64,000 nt of DNA from Candidatus Caldilinea saccharophila (GTDB lineage Bacteria > Chloroflexota > Anaerolineae > Caldilineales > Caldilineaceae), in the NCBI GenBank assembly GCA_016710365.1, contig JADJVW010000022.1:6678-70677 (forward strand), written 5' to 3'. The notes beneath the pieces were generated by a model. That model worked only from the letters and a program-made list of their open reading frames with translations, was not told where the DNA came from and did not search any database. This document shows, one piece after another, positions 1-10,531 of this stretch. Numbering within the stretch: position 1 is the first letter of the stretch; each line of letters opens with the position of its first letter. The position numbers were made by a program, and so were the translations under genes.

Positions 1-2
1 TG

Positions 3-917
3 CGGCTGATCCAGCGCTTTGGCCGCATCGACCGCATCGGCTCGGAGCACGATGAGATCTGCGCCTACAACTTCCTGCCCGAAACCGAACTGGAGAAGCA
101 GCTCGGTCTGCACGACAAGCTGCACCGGCGCATCCAGGAGATCCACGACACCATCGGCGAGGACGCCAAGATTCTCGACCAGAGCGAGCAGATCAACGAC
201 GAGGCATTTTACGCCATCTACCAGGGGCAGGCGGGCGATCTGGAGGAAAATGATGAGGGCGAGCTCGTCGATCTGACCGAAGCGGAAGAGATGCTGCGCC
301 AGTTCAAAGAAGCCGAGCCCGATGCGTTCAAGCGCATTGCCGGGCTGCGCGATGGCGTGCGTTGCGGTCGACAGATGGCGGGACAGGAGGGCGCCATTGT
401 GCTCTGTCGCGCTGAGAACTTCCGCCAGCTTTACCAGGTTGATGCTGCGGGCGTGGTGGTGACGCGCGACATCGGCCGCATCCTCAAGCTGCTGCAATGC
501 GAGCCCGACACGCCGGCCATACCTGTGGCCCGCGCTCACAATCGCCTGGTCTCAGGCGCCTTCGACCGCTTTGCGCAGGAGGTCGGCGCACGCTGGTCGG
601 AGCAGAAGCACACGGTCCGGCTCACCGTCACCCAGCGGTACGTGGTGGAGCAGTTGCGTATCCTTTACGCGCAGTCGATCAGCACGGACATCCAACGCCA
701 GATCACGCTGGTGGAACGTGGCTTTACCCAGCCGCTGACCCAAGCCGTCAAGAAAGAACTCAACCTGGTCAAACAGCGCGCATTGACCGGCAAGGAACTG
801 TTGGCGGTGCTGGAGAATATCTACGTGCGGCACAACCTCGGCGCGCAGGCAGCCGGTGTGCACTTCGACGAGCGCCCGCCCACGCCGCAGATAGTTTGCA
901 GTGAGTCGTTGGTTTGA
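3..917 (+). CDS. Snf2/RapA-type helicase, C-terminal part (5' truncated)
   Basis: The reading frame enters from the left edge and stops with TGA at 915-917, leaving about 304 visible codons. The first residues carry helicase motif VI (QRFGRIDRIGS), the arginine-finger motif of superfamily 2 ATPases of the Snf2/RapA type. The visible part is therefore the end of the second RecA lobe plus a long charged C-terminal extension (for example ILDQSEQINDEAF and a basic helical stretch near the end). Walker A and B motifs lie outside the window. Proteins of this type remodel nucleic-acid complexes, and some belong to phage-defence operons such as DISARM, but nothing here decides that. The gene is followed by about 300 bases without a gene. 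The family call is firm; the specific role is unknown. Confidence 0.8.
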   Translation, partial: RLIQRFGRIDRIGSEHDEICAYNFLPETELEKQLGLHDKLHRRIQEIHDTIGEDAKILDQSEQINDEAFYAIYQGQAGDLEENDEGELVDLTEAEEMLRQFKEAEPDAFKRIAGLRDGVRCGRQMAGQEGAIVLCRAENFRQLYQVDAAGVVVTRDIGRILKLLQCEPDTPAIPVARAHNRLVSGAFDRFAQEVGARWSEQKHTVRLTVTQRYVVEQLRILYAQSISTDIQRQITLVERGFTQPLTQAVKKELNLVKQRALTGKELLAVLENIYVRHNLGAQAAGVHFDERPPTPQIVCSESLV

Positions 918-1084
918 GCAGCAGAACGTTGCTCATCGTTGCACCCACTTATCGATTTCATTAATCGCGCTAAATCGTGGCGGCAACCCTCACCGCATGT
1001 TGAATTGTAAGCTTCCCTTCATCACACGCTCCGCTCACCCCCTAGGCTAACACTGCCAGCAACGATACAGCCCTGGCAAAAATC

Positions 1085-1166
1085 GACCACGGATTCAACG
1101 GATGAGGCGGCTTTCCACGGATGCACCCTGGAAAGCATCCGGTTTTTTCCGTCAAATCCGTGGCCT
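1085..1166. repeat. Imperfect inverted repeat of the ATCCGTGG family, copy A
   Basis: Two arms at 1087-1102 and 1148-1163 (ccacggattcaacgga and the complement of tccgtcaaatccgtgg) pair with two mismatches. Related copies lie at 4698-4783, 36531-36651 and, diverged, 45677-45740. This repeat is the only structure I see in the gene-free stretch 918-1219 between the helicase and the iron-binding lipoprotein. No convincing promoter is visible there. Confidence 0.7.
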
Positions 1167-1219
1167 ATGGACGCCAGGCTGAACAGTTCGGATCAAACAA
1201 CCAATGAAGGGAAAAATTG

Positions 1220-2299
1220 ATGGAGAACAACCGATTCGCCTATATCGCTGCGCTCATGGCGCTGCTCGCCATGCTGCTCACCGCTTGCACGCAGCCGGCG
1301 ATGCCTGCCGCGGCCCCGGCTGCACCAGAATCTGAAACCACTGCGCCCGCCGGCGCGACCGCGGCCGGCGAGTTGATCGTATACACCTCGCGCGCGGAAT
1401 CGCTCTTCAAGCCGGTGGTCGAAGCGTTCAACCAGACCTACCCCGATGTCAAGGTGACGCTGCTCACCGGCAGCAACGGCGAACTGGCGGCCAAACTGCT
1501 CGAAGAACGCGCCAACCCGCAGGCGGACTTGCTCGTCAACAGCGACACGCTGACGATGGAAAGCCTGGGCGAGCAGGGTCTCTTTGCGCCCAATGATTCG
1601 CCTGAGGTCGCGGCCGTGCCGGAAACCTACCGCGCCGCGGACGGAAGCTGGGTGGCGCTGACCTTGCGCCCGCGCGTCATTATGTATAACACCGATCTGG
1701 TGACGCCGGAGGAAGCGCCCAAAACCATGATGGATCTGACCGACCCGAAGTGGCAGGGACAGATCGGCGCGGCCGACAGTCGCAACGGTGCGATGGTGGC
1801 GCAGTTGGTGGCGATGCGCCATCTGCTCGGCGAGGAGGCGATGACTGCCTTTGTGCAGGGGCTGACAGCGAACGACACGCAATGGTTCGGCGGTCACACC
1901 GACGTGCGCAAGGCCGTCGGCGCGGGTGAACTGGCGATCGGGCTGGTCAACCACTATTACTACCACCTCTCCAACGCCGAGGGCGCGCCGGTCGGCGTCG
2001 TCTATCCCGACCAGAGCGAGGGGGAGATGGGGCTGATCGTCAACTCGACCAACGCCGGCATCATTGACGGCGCACGCCACCCGGAACTGGCGCGGCTCTT
2101 CGTCGATTTCATGCTCTCGCCTGCAGGACAGAAGGTCTACGCGGACCAGAACTTCGAGTATCCGGTCACGCCCGGCGTGGCGACCGCGGAAGGCGTGCCG
2201 CCGCTCAGCGACTTCAAGCTGGCCGACGTGACGCTCAAGACGATGTGGGAGGAACTGGAGCCGGCGCAGCAGGCCGCACAGGCGGCGGGTCTGCCGTAA
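1220..2299 (+). CDS. Iron(III) ABC transporter substrate-binding lipoprotein
   Basis: A 359-residue extracellular solute-binding protein of family 1, FbpA/FutA type, which captures ferric iron outside the membrane and hands it to the permease encoded downstream. The N-terminus is a lipoprotein signal with lipobox LLTAC (Cys23), followed by an Ala/Pro-rich linker. The hallmark block NHYYYHLSNAEG (about residues 235-246) matches the tyrosine-rich iron-binding region of this family. ATG 1220 is preferred over the in-frame TTG at 1217 because GAAGGG at 1206-1211 is well spaced from it. The permease and ATPase genes follow, but two toxin-antitoxin-like genes sit between. Thiamine or phosphonate as substrate is a less likely alternative. 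Confidence 0.88.
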   Translation: MENNRFAYIAALMALLAMLLTACTQPAMPAAAPAAPESETTAPAGATAAGELIVYTSRAESLFKPVVEAFNQTYPDVKVTLLTGSNGELAAKLLEERANPQADLLVNSDTLTMESLGEQGLFAPNDSPEVAAVPETYRAADGSWVALTLRPRVIMYNTDLVTPEEAPKTMMDLTDPKWQGQIGAADSRNGAMVAQLVAMRHLLGEEAMTAFVQGLTANDTQWFGGHTDVRKAVGAGELAIGLVNHYYYHLSNAEGAPVGVVYPDQSEGEMGLIVNSTNAGIIDGARHPELARLFVDFMLSPAGQKVYADQNFEYPVTPGVATAEGVPPLSDFKLADVTLKTMWEELEPAQQAAQAAGLP

Positions 2300-2371
2300 C
2301 AGCAAGCACCCGGTGTGTTACAATCAGCACCTAACAAGGGCAGTCTGTCTGGTTGAATGGAGTAAGAAGCC

Positions 2372-2680
2372 ATGATTGCGACCACCTATCCACATATCGC
2401 AGTCGACCACAATCACGTGCCGTACATTGCCGGCACGTCGATGAAGCTCGTCGAATTGATTCTGGACAACACGGCTTACGGCTGGAGCCCGGAAGAACTG
2501 CATTTCCAACATCCTTCCCTGAGCATGGGTCAGATTTATTCGGCGCTGGCTTATTACTGGGATCACAAAGAGCTGCTTGACGAGGAGATCGAACGGCGAC
2601 TGGCAGCAGTCGATCATCTCCAGCAGACGCTGCCGCCGGCTCGACTTCAGGAACGTCTGCGCGCAAAGGGTTTACTGTAG
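2372..2680 (+). CDS. DUF433 protein, probable antitoxin (VapB45-like)
   Basis: A 102-residue protein that matches the DUF433 family: a short beta segment (HIAVDHNHVPYIAGTSMKL) then a winged-helix-like part (PSLSMGQIYSALAYYWDHKELLDEEI). DUF433 proteins are the usual partners of DUF5615 PIN-like proteins, as in the mycobacterial VapBC45 pair, and that partner begins at the very next base (2681). GGAG at 2359-2362 serves the ATG. A TACAAT at about 2318-2323 could be a -10 element, so the pair may have its own promoter. Antitoxin function and autoregulation are inferred from the family. The pair interrupts an iron transport operon. Confidence 0.78.
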   Translation: MIATTYPHIAVDHNHVPYIAGTSMKLVELILDNTAYGWSPEELHFQHPSLSMGQIYSALAYYWDHKELLDEEIERRLAAVDHLQQTLPPARLQERLRAKGLL

Positions 2681-3028
2681 ATGGCGCTTGCCCTCTACAT
2701 GGATCATCACGTCCCGCGCCAAATTACCCAGGGGTTGCGGCTGCGCGGCGTCGATGTTGTGACGGCCTATGAAGACAACGCCCAGGAACTGGACGATGCA
2801 GCGCTGCTTGCCCGTGCGACGGAACTTAACCGGGTTCTTTTTACACGCGATGACGATCTGCTCGTGCTGGCGCGCCAGTGGCAGCAACAAGGTCTCTTTT
2901 TCGCTGGAATTATCTATGCGCATCAGCTTCGCACTTCCATCGGCGCCTGCATCACGGACCTGGAATTAATTGCACGCGCAGGCGAAGCGGATGATATCGC
3001 CAGCCGCGTACAGTTTCTCCCACTGTAG
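2681..3028 (+). CDS. DUF5615 PIN-like protein, probable toxin (VapC45-like)
   Basis: A 115-residue PIN-like (Mut7-C-like) domain protein. Acidic residues expected for a metal-dependent RNase are visible: Asp8 in the first strand (LYMDHHVP), Asp25 (GVDVVTAYED), Asp38/39, and the cluster TRDDD at 55-59. The start codon follows directly on the TAG of the DUF433 gene, so the two are almost certainly translated together. The arrangement, antitoxin-like gene first, fits a type II toxin-antitoxin pair. RNase activity is inferred from the fold. The next gene (permease) starts 27 bases downstream. Confidence 0.78.
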   Translation: MALALYMDHHVPRQITQGLRLRGVDVVTAYEDNAQELDDAALLARATELNRVLFTRDDDLLVLARQWQQQGLFFAGIIYAHQLRTSIGACITDLELIARAGEADDIASRVQFLPL

Positions 3029-3055
3029 GTGTGGCGCAATGACGAAACGGACGAC

Positions 3056-4681
<1,626 letters not shown>

Positions 4682-4697
4682 ATGAGATAGAAGAGAT

Positions 4698-4783
4698 AGA
4701 CCACGGGTGTAACGGATTTGGCGGATTTTCACAGATTAACGACTATCCGTCTTGATCCGCCTAATCCGCCGAATCCGTGGTCT
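4698..4783. repeat. Imperfect inverted repeat of the ATCCGTGG family, copy B
   Basis: The left arm begins agaccacgggtgtaacgga and the right arm ends gaatccgtggtct; they pair over roughly 28 bases with several mismatches. The repeat fills the gap between permease and ATPase genes. It is open in the ATPase frame, which makes the ATPase ORF look about 34 codons too long at its N-terminus. It resembles copy A at 1085-1166. Confidence 0.72.
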
Positions 4784-4819
4784 ATTGTTGTGTTGATAAA
4801 GCAGATGCCCAGGATGTCT

Positions 4820-5845
4820 ATGCCTGATGCTTTGATTTCTGTGCAGGATGTGGTCAAACGGTACGGCGAGATCGGCGCGGCGGTTGCTGGCGTCTCGTTT
4901 GACGCGCCGCGTGGCGCGCTGGTGGCGCTGCTGGGGCCGAGTGGCTGCGGCAAGACCACCACGCTGCGCCTGATCGCCGGGCTGGAGACGCCCAACGCCG
5001 GCAGCATCTGGCTGGAGGGGCGCAAGGTCGCGGGCGACGGCGCCTGGTCACCGCCCGAAGCGCGGCGCGTCGGCATGGTCTTTCAGGACGGTGCGCTCTT
5101 TCCTCACCTGACGGTGGCGCAGAATATCGCCTTTCCCTTGACAACGCGCAATAGCCGTGCTCGCGTCGAAGAACTGTTGGCGCTGGTCGGCATGACGGGC
5201 TACGGCGAGCGCTACCCGCACCAACTGTCAGGCGGGCAGCAGCAGCGCGTGGCCCTGGCGCGCGCACTCGCCCCGGAACCCTCCGTCGTGCTGCTCGACG
5301 AACCCTTTTCACGACTCGACGCGGCGCTGCGCGTCTCGCTGCGCGAGGATGTGCGCGCTATCGTCAAACGCACCGGCGCCACCACCCTCTTCGTCACCCA
5401 CGACCAGGAAGAGGCGCTGAGCATCGCCGATGTCGTCGTCGTCATGTTCGAGGGCAAAGCCGTGCAGGTCGGCGCGCCGCAGGAGATTTATACGCGGCCG
5501 GCCACGCGCCAGATCGCCACCTTTGTGGGCGACGCCAATCTGCTGCCGGGCCACGCCGAGGGGTTGATGGCCGAATGTGCGCTGGGCCGCATGATCCTGG
5601 CGACGCCGCAGCAGGGGCCGGTGGAGATCATGCTGCGCCCCGAAGCGGTGGAAGTGCGTGCGGTGCGCAGCGGCCGAGCGCGCATCGAGCGCATCCGCTA
5701 CTTCGGCCATGACCAATCGCTGCACCTCTGTCTGCACGGCGGCGGCGAACTCACCGTGCGCAGCCTGCCGCGCCCGGATTTACGTGTCGGGCAGGAGGTG
5801 GATGTTTTTGTGCGCGGGGTGGTGGTGGCGTATCCGGTGGTTTGA
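4820..5845 (+). CDS. Iron(III) ABC transporter ATP-binding protein (FbpC-like)
   Basis: A 341-residue ATPase that powers the importer. Visible motifs: Walker A GPSGCGKTT (residues 39-47), the signature LSGGQQQRVALARAL, Walker B VVLLDEP and the H-loop FVTHDQ. After the ATPase core comes a C-terminal TOBE-type regulatory region (about residues 235-341, including IMLRPEAVEVRAV), typical of FbpC/PotA-like subunits. The frame is open from 4718, but that extension is translated repeat sequence; ATG 4820 (MPDALISVQDVVKRYGE) has AGG at 4811-4813 and begins where family proteins begin. ATGs at 4805 and 4814 are alternatives. The gene ends 13 bases from the convergent response-regulator gene. Confidence 0.9.
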   Translation: MPDALISVQDVVKRYGEIGAAVAGVSFDAPRGALVALLGPSGCGKTTTLRLIAGLETPNAGSIWLEGRKVAGDGAWSPPEARRVGMVFQDGALFPHLTVAQNIAFPLTTRNSRARVEELLALVGMTGYGERYPHQLSGGQQQRVALARALAPEPSVVLLDEPFSRLDAALRVSLREDVRAIVKRTGATTLFVTHDQEEALSIADVVVVMFEGKAVQVGAPQEIYTRPATRQIATFVGDANLLPGHAEGLMAECALGRMILATPQQGPVEIMLRPEAVEVRAVRSGRARIERIRYFGHDQSLHLCLHGGGELTVRSLPRPDLRVGQEVDVFVRGVVVAYPVV

Positions 5846-5858
5846 GTTGTTGCGAATG

Positions 5859-6548
5859 TCATACTTTCAGCCATCCGGCGCGAATTGCAGCAACAACGGC
5901 TTCGGTGCGGTTGTTTGCAGCCAGTTTCGCCATCAGGTTCTCAACATGGTAGGCAGCCGTACGCTCAGCAATGTTGAGACGCTGGGCAATGGCGGCATTT
6001 GTCAACCCTTCTGCCAGTAGACGCAACACTGCCTGCTCCCTTTCCGTCGGCGCCCCCTTTGGTTCATTGGGGTCATGCGCCAGCCGAGCCAGATGCTGTG
6101 AGACAGAGGCGCTGAAGTAGGACTGACCCTGCGCCGTCGCTTCGACCGCCGCCACAATCACGCCCGGCGCTTCATTCTTGAGCACATAGCCCTGCACGCC
6201 GGCGATCAACATGCCACGGATATAGGAAAGTTCGTCGAATGCGCTCAAGGCCAAAATAGACGTGCGCCACTGCCGGCGGCGCACTTCACGCGCCACCGTG
6301 GGTCCATCGAGATCAGGAAGCTGACAGTCGAGGACGAGCACATCCGGCAGCAACCGTTCGAGTTGCTGGAGAGTCTGCGCGCCTGTATCGGCTTCTCCAA
6401 CCACGCGGATGCGCGGATTTTGCTCCAGCAATGTGCGCATCCCGATCCGGAAGGGTGGATGATCGTCGGCAAGCAGGACGGAGATGGGCCGTTTTGGCTC
6501 AGCGAGGTCGGTTGGCTCGAAGGCGTCTTGTGTCATGCTGTGCATCAT
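5859..6548 (-). CDS. LuxR/NarL-family response regulator
   Basis: A 229-residue two-component regulator. The receiver domain has the acidic pair Asp28/Asp29, the phosphoacceptor Asp74 (VLVLDCQLPDLDG) and the conserved Lys124 (YVLKNEAPG). It is followed by a LuxR-type helix-turn-helix (LTNAAIAQRLNIAERTAAYH) that binds DNA. ATG 6548 is chosen because the corrected end of the upstream gene forms an ATGA overlap there; the frame stays open to 6707, but that part is the 3' end of the upstream gene. It is the last gene of a kinase / secreted protein / regulator operon. Its targets are not visible. The DNA-binding domain and receiver appear intact, unlike the two upstream genes. Confidence 0.88.
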   Translation of the reverse strand: MMHSMTQDAFEPTDLAEPKRPISVLLADDHPPFRIGMRTLLEQNPRIRVVGEADTGAQTLQQLERLLPDVLVLDCQLPDLDGPTVAREVRRRQWRTSILALSAFDELSYIRGMLIAGVQGYVLKNEAPGVIVAAVEATAQGQSYFSASVSQHLARLAHDPNEPKGAPTEREQAVLRLLAEGLTNAAIAQRLNIAERTAAYHVENLMAKLAANNRTEAVVAAIRAGWLKV

Positions 6549-8042
6549 TTCTGTTGGAGAAGATCGTCGAACTCCTCGGCGGCGTAAAGCAACTGGCCGG
6601 ATGTCGCGCCAGGCTGAAGGCATCCCACTGATCATCGCCTGGCACAAGATCAAGAAGCCAGCAGAGTGACAGGAGCTGCGGTTCCTGATTGACCACGGCC
6701 AGCGCACTCGTCAGCCAGCCCGGTGGATAGTTCTGGGCAGGCGGCGAACTGGCGCTATCGGCAAAGGTATTGGTGGCGCTGATATAGCCAGGAAGTCCAT
6801 GCGTGGAGGGATAGGCATTGACGATCGCAAGCCAATCTTGAAAGACGCGGAACCCAGCTTGAGCGCCATTCCAGTCCGGGCGTGGGAAATCCAGCCAGGG
6901 TTCATTGGCTGGCTGGTTGGGATCGAACTGTGGCGCGTCTGGCCGGCCCGGTGCATGAAGGGCAAAACCGTCGGGGCCAGCGTTGCCATAGCCCGCAGTG
7001 CTCTTATTGATCATACTCTGGTCAATTGCCCACACCAGCGTATTCATATAGTTGAGCCACGGTGCATCGATGGGCGCGACGCGTGCACGGTTCTGGTCGT
7101 CGATCCAGGGTCGCACGGCGCCGACAAGAACATTTGCGCTGGGCCAAACTGCGCGCAGGGTCTGTACTACATACATTATCCTGGTGATCCACCGGCTCGC
7201 CATAGCCGTTGAAGACGCGCGCGTACCATTCTGGAGAAATCAGACGATCGGGCGCAAGCTGGTTGCTGCTGTTGGCATTTGGCCCACTGCCGACAATAAA
7301 GGCATCGATTGTGCGTAGGCGCTCGTCCGTCGCCAGTCGCCTGACAAAAGCCAGATAGTCGCTGAGGGCAATATAGTCCTGCGCGGGCGGGAGCGTCTGC
7401 TGGTGCGCATCGAGTTTGCGCGCCAGCACGCGTAGCCCCTGGCGCGCGGCGGCCGCAACGCGCGCTGCCAGCGCATCGACGCTCCAATACGAATCTTGCC
7501 GGTCATCCGCCAGTTTCATGTAGGTGATGTCCACCACCCAGCCACTGCGATTGTGCCAGTTCCGTTCTGGATCTGCCATCACGGTGCAAAGTTTTGTCGC
7601 ACGCAGATCGTCTGCGGCCTCCACTACTTCCTGCTCGGATGCAGCAAGGACAAGGCGCCCGCGCGTCCGGCACCCTGTGAGACAATCCACGTAAAAGAGA
7701 ACTTCTGGAGAGGCGGACGCTGGCATGGCAAAGTTCCAAGACCAGGTCCAGGTGTTAAGCAGTGGCTGCTCCTCCCACCCCTGCAACAGCGCCGGTTCGC
7801 CATTGACCGTCAGCAGTACATGGCTCCAGGGCTGGCGGTCGGTCACAACAACGGTCACCGTTTCGCCGGCTTGGGGAACTGCTGGTGTGATCGTTATCTG
7901 CGGCCATAAGGGCGCATCGATTGGCTGCCCTGTCGTCACCATCACCTGCCCGGAAATCGGCAGTATCCAGTAGCCGGCAAGGATCAGCGCAATCAAAAGC
8001 AGCGCCCACGCGTTTGATGCCTGATATGATTTTCCGATTCAT
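6545..8042 (-). pseudogene. Secreted TIM-barrel-like protein, glycoside-hydrolase-like, broken by three frameshifts
   Basis: Joining three frames gives a protein of about 495 residues. ATG 8042 overlaps the corrected kinase stop (ATGA). A signal-anchor (NRKIISGIK, then WALLLIALILAGYWILPI) is followed by a beta-rich Ig-like part (ITPAVPQAGETVTVVV) and a stretch resembling extracellular TIM-barrel proteins (RTIDAFIVGSGPNANSSNQ, NVLVGAVRPWIDDQ, DGFALHAPGRPD). Breaks lie near 8010, 7185 and 6610. The corrected 3' end (AEEFDDLLQQK) forms an ATGA overlap with the regulator. Its place between kinase and regulator suggests an extracytoplasmic sensing or effector role; that is inference. No catalytic residues can be assigned. 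Broken by decay or by sequencing indels. Confidence 0.6.
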
Positions 8043-9222
8043 GTGTGATGGCCTCGCCCCGCAATTGGCACTGTAAAGCTGACCGATGTCCCCTGCTTTC
8101 CTCGATCACTGTCTGGCTGGCGGCAAAATTGCTACTGATGTGCAGGTGACTGCCGTGTTGACGCAGAATTGCGCCAACAATCGCAAGGCCCAATCCACTG
8201 CCGGGTATGCTGGCAGGCGCGGCGCGATAAAAACGCTGCGTGAGCAACGGCAAATGTTCGGGTGGAATGCCGGGGCCATTGTCCTGCACCGAGCACTGGA
8301 CGCCACCCACAACAGGCGTCAACGTCACCACGATTGTCTTGTTGTCGATGGCTTCTTTGCTGACGCCATATTTGATGGCGTTGTCCAGCAGATTCAGGAA
8401 AACTTGTTTCAACCGGTCTGGCTGCCCAAGCACGATGAGATGGGACGCCTGCACCGAAGTGACGATCGCCGCGCCAACCTGCTGCGCGCTGGGCGTCATC
8501 TGCGCCACCGCAGCGTCCACGACTTCAAGCAGATTCACCGCCTGGACATCCTGCTCGATCCCGTTTTCCAGCCGGCCAAGCTCCATTGTGTTCGCCACCA
8601 AACGCACCAGACGCTGCGTTTCGTCGCTCATGAACTGCAACGACTGCGCCTGCACTTCGGCGGGCAGCGTGGGGATGCGCAGAACCTCAATGTGCGTAGA
8701 GATCGTAGCCAACGGCGTGCGTAGTTCGTGCGACAGGCTGCTGAGCAGCAGGCGCGCTTCCTGCGCATTGACCAGTTGCGTCGTGACATCACGCACAGCC
8801 GCTATTCTGACGCCCTGTACAGAAGCAAGCCACCATTCCAGCGTAGCCTGATCGCCGCCGGCCGAGGGAGTCCGCAGCTTTCGCCATGCTGGCGTCATTT
8901 TTTCCTGGCTATCTTCCTCTTCGGTTGCAGCCCATGCTTGCTCTTGAACCATGCTCCAGACCGGTTCAGGAAGCGCAGTGGCATGCAGCAGAAGCGCCAG
9001 CAGCCGGCTTGCGGCCGGATTGATGTAGATCAGGCGGTTGGCGCCGGTAAAGAGAAGGATGCCGAGCGGACTACTTTCCAAGAGCGGCGTCAACAACTCA
9101 AGCGTATGACGCCAGCGAGAGCGAATCGCCAGCCGTCAAGTAACCGCGACAGTTATTGCGACTGTCGCGGTTAACAGAATGAGCAGGCCAAACAGCAGCC
9201 AGCGCAGGTCAAATACAAGCAT
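8039..9222 (-). pseudogene. Membrane histidine kinase, with in-frame stop and C-terminal frameshift
   Basis: A two-component sensor kinase. From ATG 9222 the frame encodes one membrane segment (LRWLLFGLLILLTATVAI), then hits TGA at 9138-9136, and continues in the same frame as a PAS-like region (SPLGILLFTGANRLIYINPA), HisKA with H-box SHELRTPL, and HATPase with N box NLLDNAIKYG, G1 DNGPGIP and G2 GSGLGLAIV. Near 8100, at an AGGGGA run, one base must be added to obtain the normal kinase ending (GTSVSFTVPIAG) and a stop at 8039, which overlaps the next start. As sequenced, translation could begin only at a TTG near 9096 and would give a soluble, wrongly ended kinase. Cognate regulator: 5859-6548. 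Confidence 0.75.
9141..9173. repeat. 13-bp perfect inverted repeat inside the kinase membrane segment
   Basis: Arms taaccgcgacagt (9141-9153) and actgtcgcggtta (9161-9173) are exact complements around a 7-base loop. The repeat lies in the coding sequence for LTATVAITVAVT and abuts the in-frame TGA at 9136-9138. Confidence 0.6.
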
Positions 9223-9278
9223 AAGTGAGGCGCGGAATTCTTGGCTGTAACGGGTTCACCATCTGTTTCATTGCATCG

Positions 9279-9773
9279 TCAGTCTGGGTAATAGCTCCAC
9301 CCTTGTGAAGCACAGTAGCTGTGGCTGGTGGTGGGCGACCCCACATAGTAATCTACATAGAACGCACATTCCGGCGAGTCCGTTCGATAACGAAAATAGG
9401 GCGCGAGCGCTTCGTTGTGGAAATTGTAGTCAATCAATGAGACGGGATATTCACCACTCGCCAGCTTCTCCTCATAGGCATAAGTCACAATGGCTGCTGC
9501 TTCATTCTGCAAATGCCACAAGCGAACCGTCAGCCAGAATTGATACGGGATAATCAGCAGCGCCAATATGAAAATGCCTACCACAGCAGCGTTTGGGTAG
9601 CGCAGTGCAAGTGCGATGAAGATAACATTCAATGCGATTGCGGCAAAATAAAGCGTGCGAAAAACCTCTCCCAGGGTGTAAAATGCCAGAAACGCACTGA
9701 CAATCTCAAGACCGACAATAATGGACAGCAATAAACTATAAAGTGACCTGCACTGTACTTTACTTTCTCCCAC
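9279..9773 (-). CDS. Small membrane protein of unknown function
   Basis: A 164-residue protein I do not recognise. Three hydrophobic helices occupy roughly residues 10-95 (YSLLLSIIVGLEIVSAFLAF, LYFAAIALNVIFIALAL, AVVGIFILALLIIPYQFWL). A polar C-terminal region of about 70 residues follows, rich in Tyr and Ser, with two cysteines (ECAFYV and HSYCASQGW) that could form a disulfide outside the cytoplasm. The C-terminal part loosely resembles small extracytoplasmic domains of pseudopilin-like proteins, but not enough to assign. It lies upstream of the kinase operon on the same strand with a gap of about 55 bases, so co-transcription is possible. Confidence 0.55.
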   Translation of the reverse strand: MGESKVQCRSLYSLLLSIIVGLEIVSAFLAFYTLGEVFRTLYFAAIALNVIFIALALRYPNAAVVGIFILALLIIPYQFWLTVRLWHLQNEAAAIVTYAYEEKLASGEYPVSLIDYNFHNEALAPYFRYRTDSPECAFYVDYYVGSPTTSHSYCASQGWSYYPD

Positions 9774-9880
9774 AGTGTTTTCCTTTCATATAGCTCCTTG
9801 CCTATGACCTTGTGTCTGCTCCAGAAAATTGGTTGAACTCGAGTCGCATCAGGTTGGCGCAGGCTTCTGGGCAGACCAAC

Positions 9881-10531
9881 CTAATCCCAGAAACCGCTGA
9901 TCAGAAATAATGCGCCAATGCCACTACCGAGCATGGCGATCAGACTAACAACCGCAACCCTGCTGAGGATACCCAGCCTATTAGTTCGCGTCGGCCACCA
10001 CCAGAGCATTGACAGCAGCGCCGCCATCGCTGTGGACGCCACTACACTGACCCCAGCAAATCGCAAAAAGACTGCTTCCGGCAGATTTTCAATCCAGTAT
10101 TGCCTGCGCAGCGCATCAAGTTGCTGCGCTGACAGGGTAAGCGGTGCGTCCAGATAGGCGAACCATGGCACATGGACATGTCGCCAGCGAAAATGGCACG
10201 GCCAGCTCCGTTCATCGTAGGAGGCCTGGCACGACCCGTCGAAGTCGTCCAAAGGAGTGGCATGATTATGCGCGGCCAGAATCGTGAGTGGTTTGCCCTC
10301 AATTGGTATTGAACATTGGGAAGTATAGGCAGAAGGCTGGGGAGCCGGTATACAGTGAAGTCGCCTGCCCGAAATGTACATGATGCCTCCAGGCTTATCG
10401 TATGAGCCGATGCCAATGCCGTGAATATCCTGCTCGCTTGGACCGGGCGAGGCTCGCATCAGCGCAACTGCGATGACGCCTGCAACGACGAAATATAAAC
10501 CGGCGAAAACAAAGAATAATCTTCGAGTCAC
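9881..10531 (-). CDS. Membrane protein of unknown function with extracytoplasmic domain
   Basis: A 216-residue protein I do not recognise. The N-terminus is a hydrophobic signal-anchor (LFFVFAGLYFVVAGVIAVAL). A polar domain of about 110 residues follows with four cysteines (LHCIP, SQCSIP, GSCQAS, WPCHF), suggesting disulfides outside the cell membrane. Two C-terminal membrane helices (VSVVASTAMAALLSMLWWW and VAVVSLIAMLGSGIGALFLI) complete it. The ATG at 10531 fits the start of the hydrophobic segment; GGGAG lies shortly upstream. The organisation resembles the 9279-9773 neighbour (membrane plus extracytoplasmic domain), though the sequences are not clearly related. The next upstream coding sequence is about 500 bases away. 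Confidence 0.55.
   Translation of the reverse strand: MTRRLFFVFAGLYFVVAGVIAVALMRASPGPSEQDIHGIGIGSYDKPGGIMYISGRRLHCIPAPQPSAYTSQCSIPIEGKPLTILAAHNHATPLDDFDGSCQASYDERSWPCHFRWRHVHVPWFAYLDAPLTLSAQQLDALRRQYWIENLPEAVFLRFAGVSVVASTAMAALLSMLWWWPTRTNRLGILSRVAVVSLIAMLGSGIGALFLISGFWD

Noticed and set aside
4718..4819. N-terminal extension of the ABC ATPase
   Set aside because: It is the translation of repeat copy B; family members start at the equivalent of ATG 4820.
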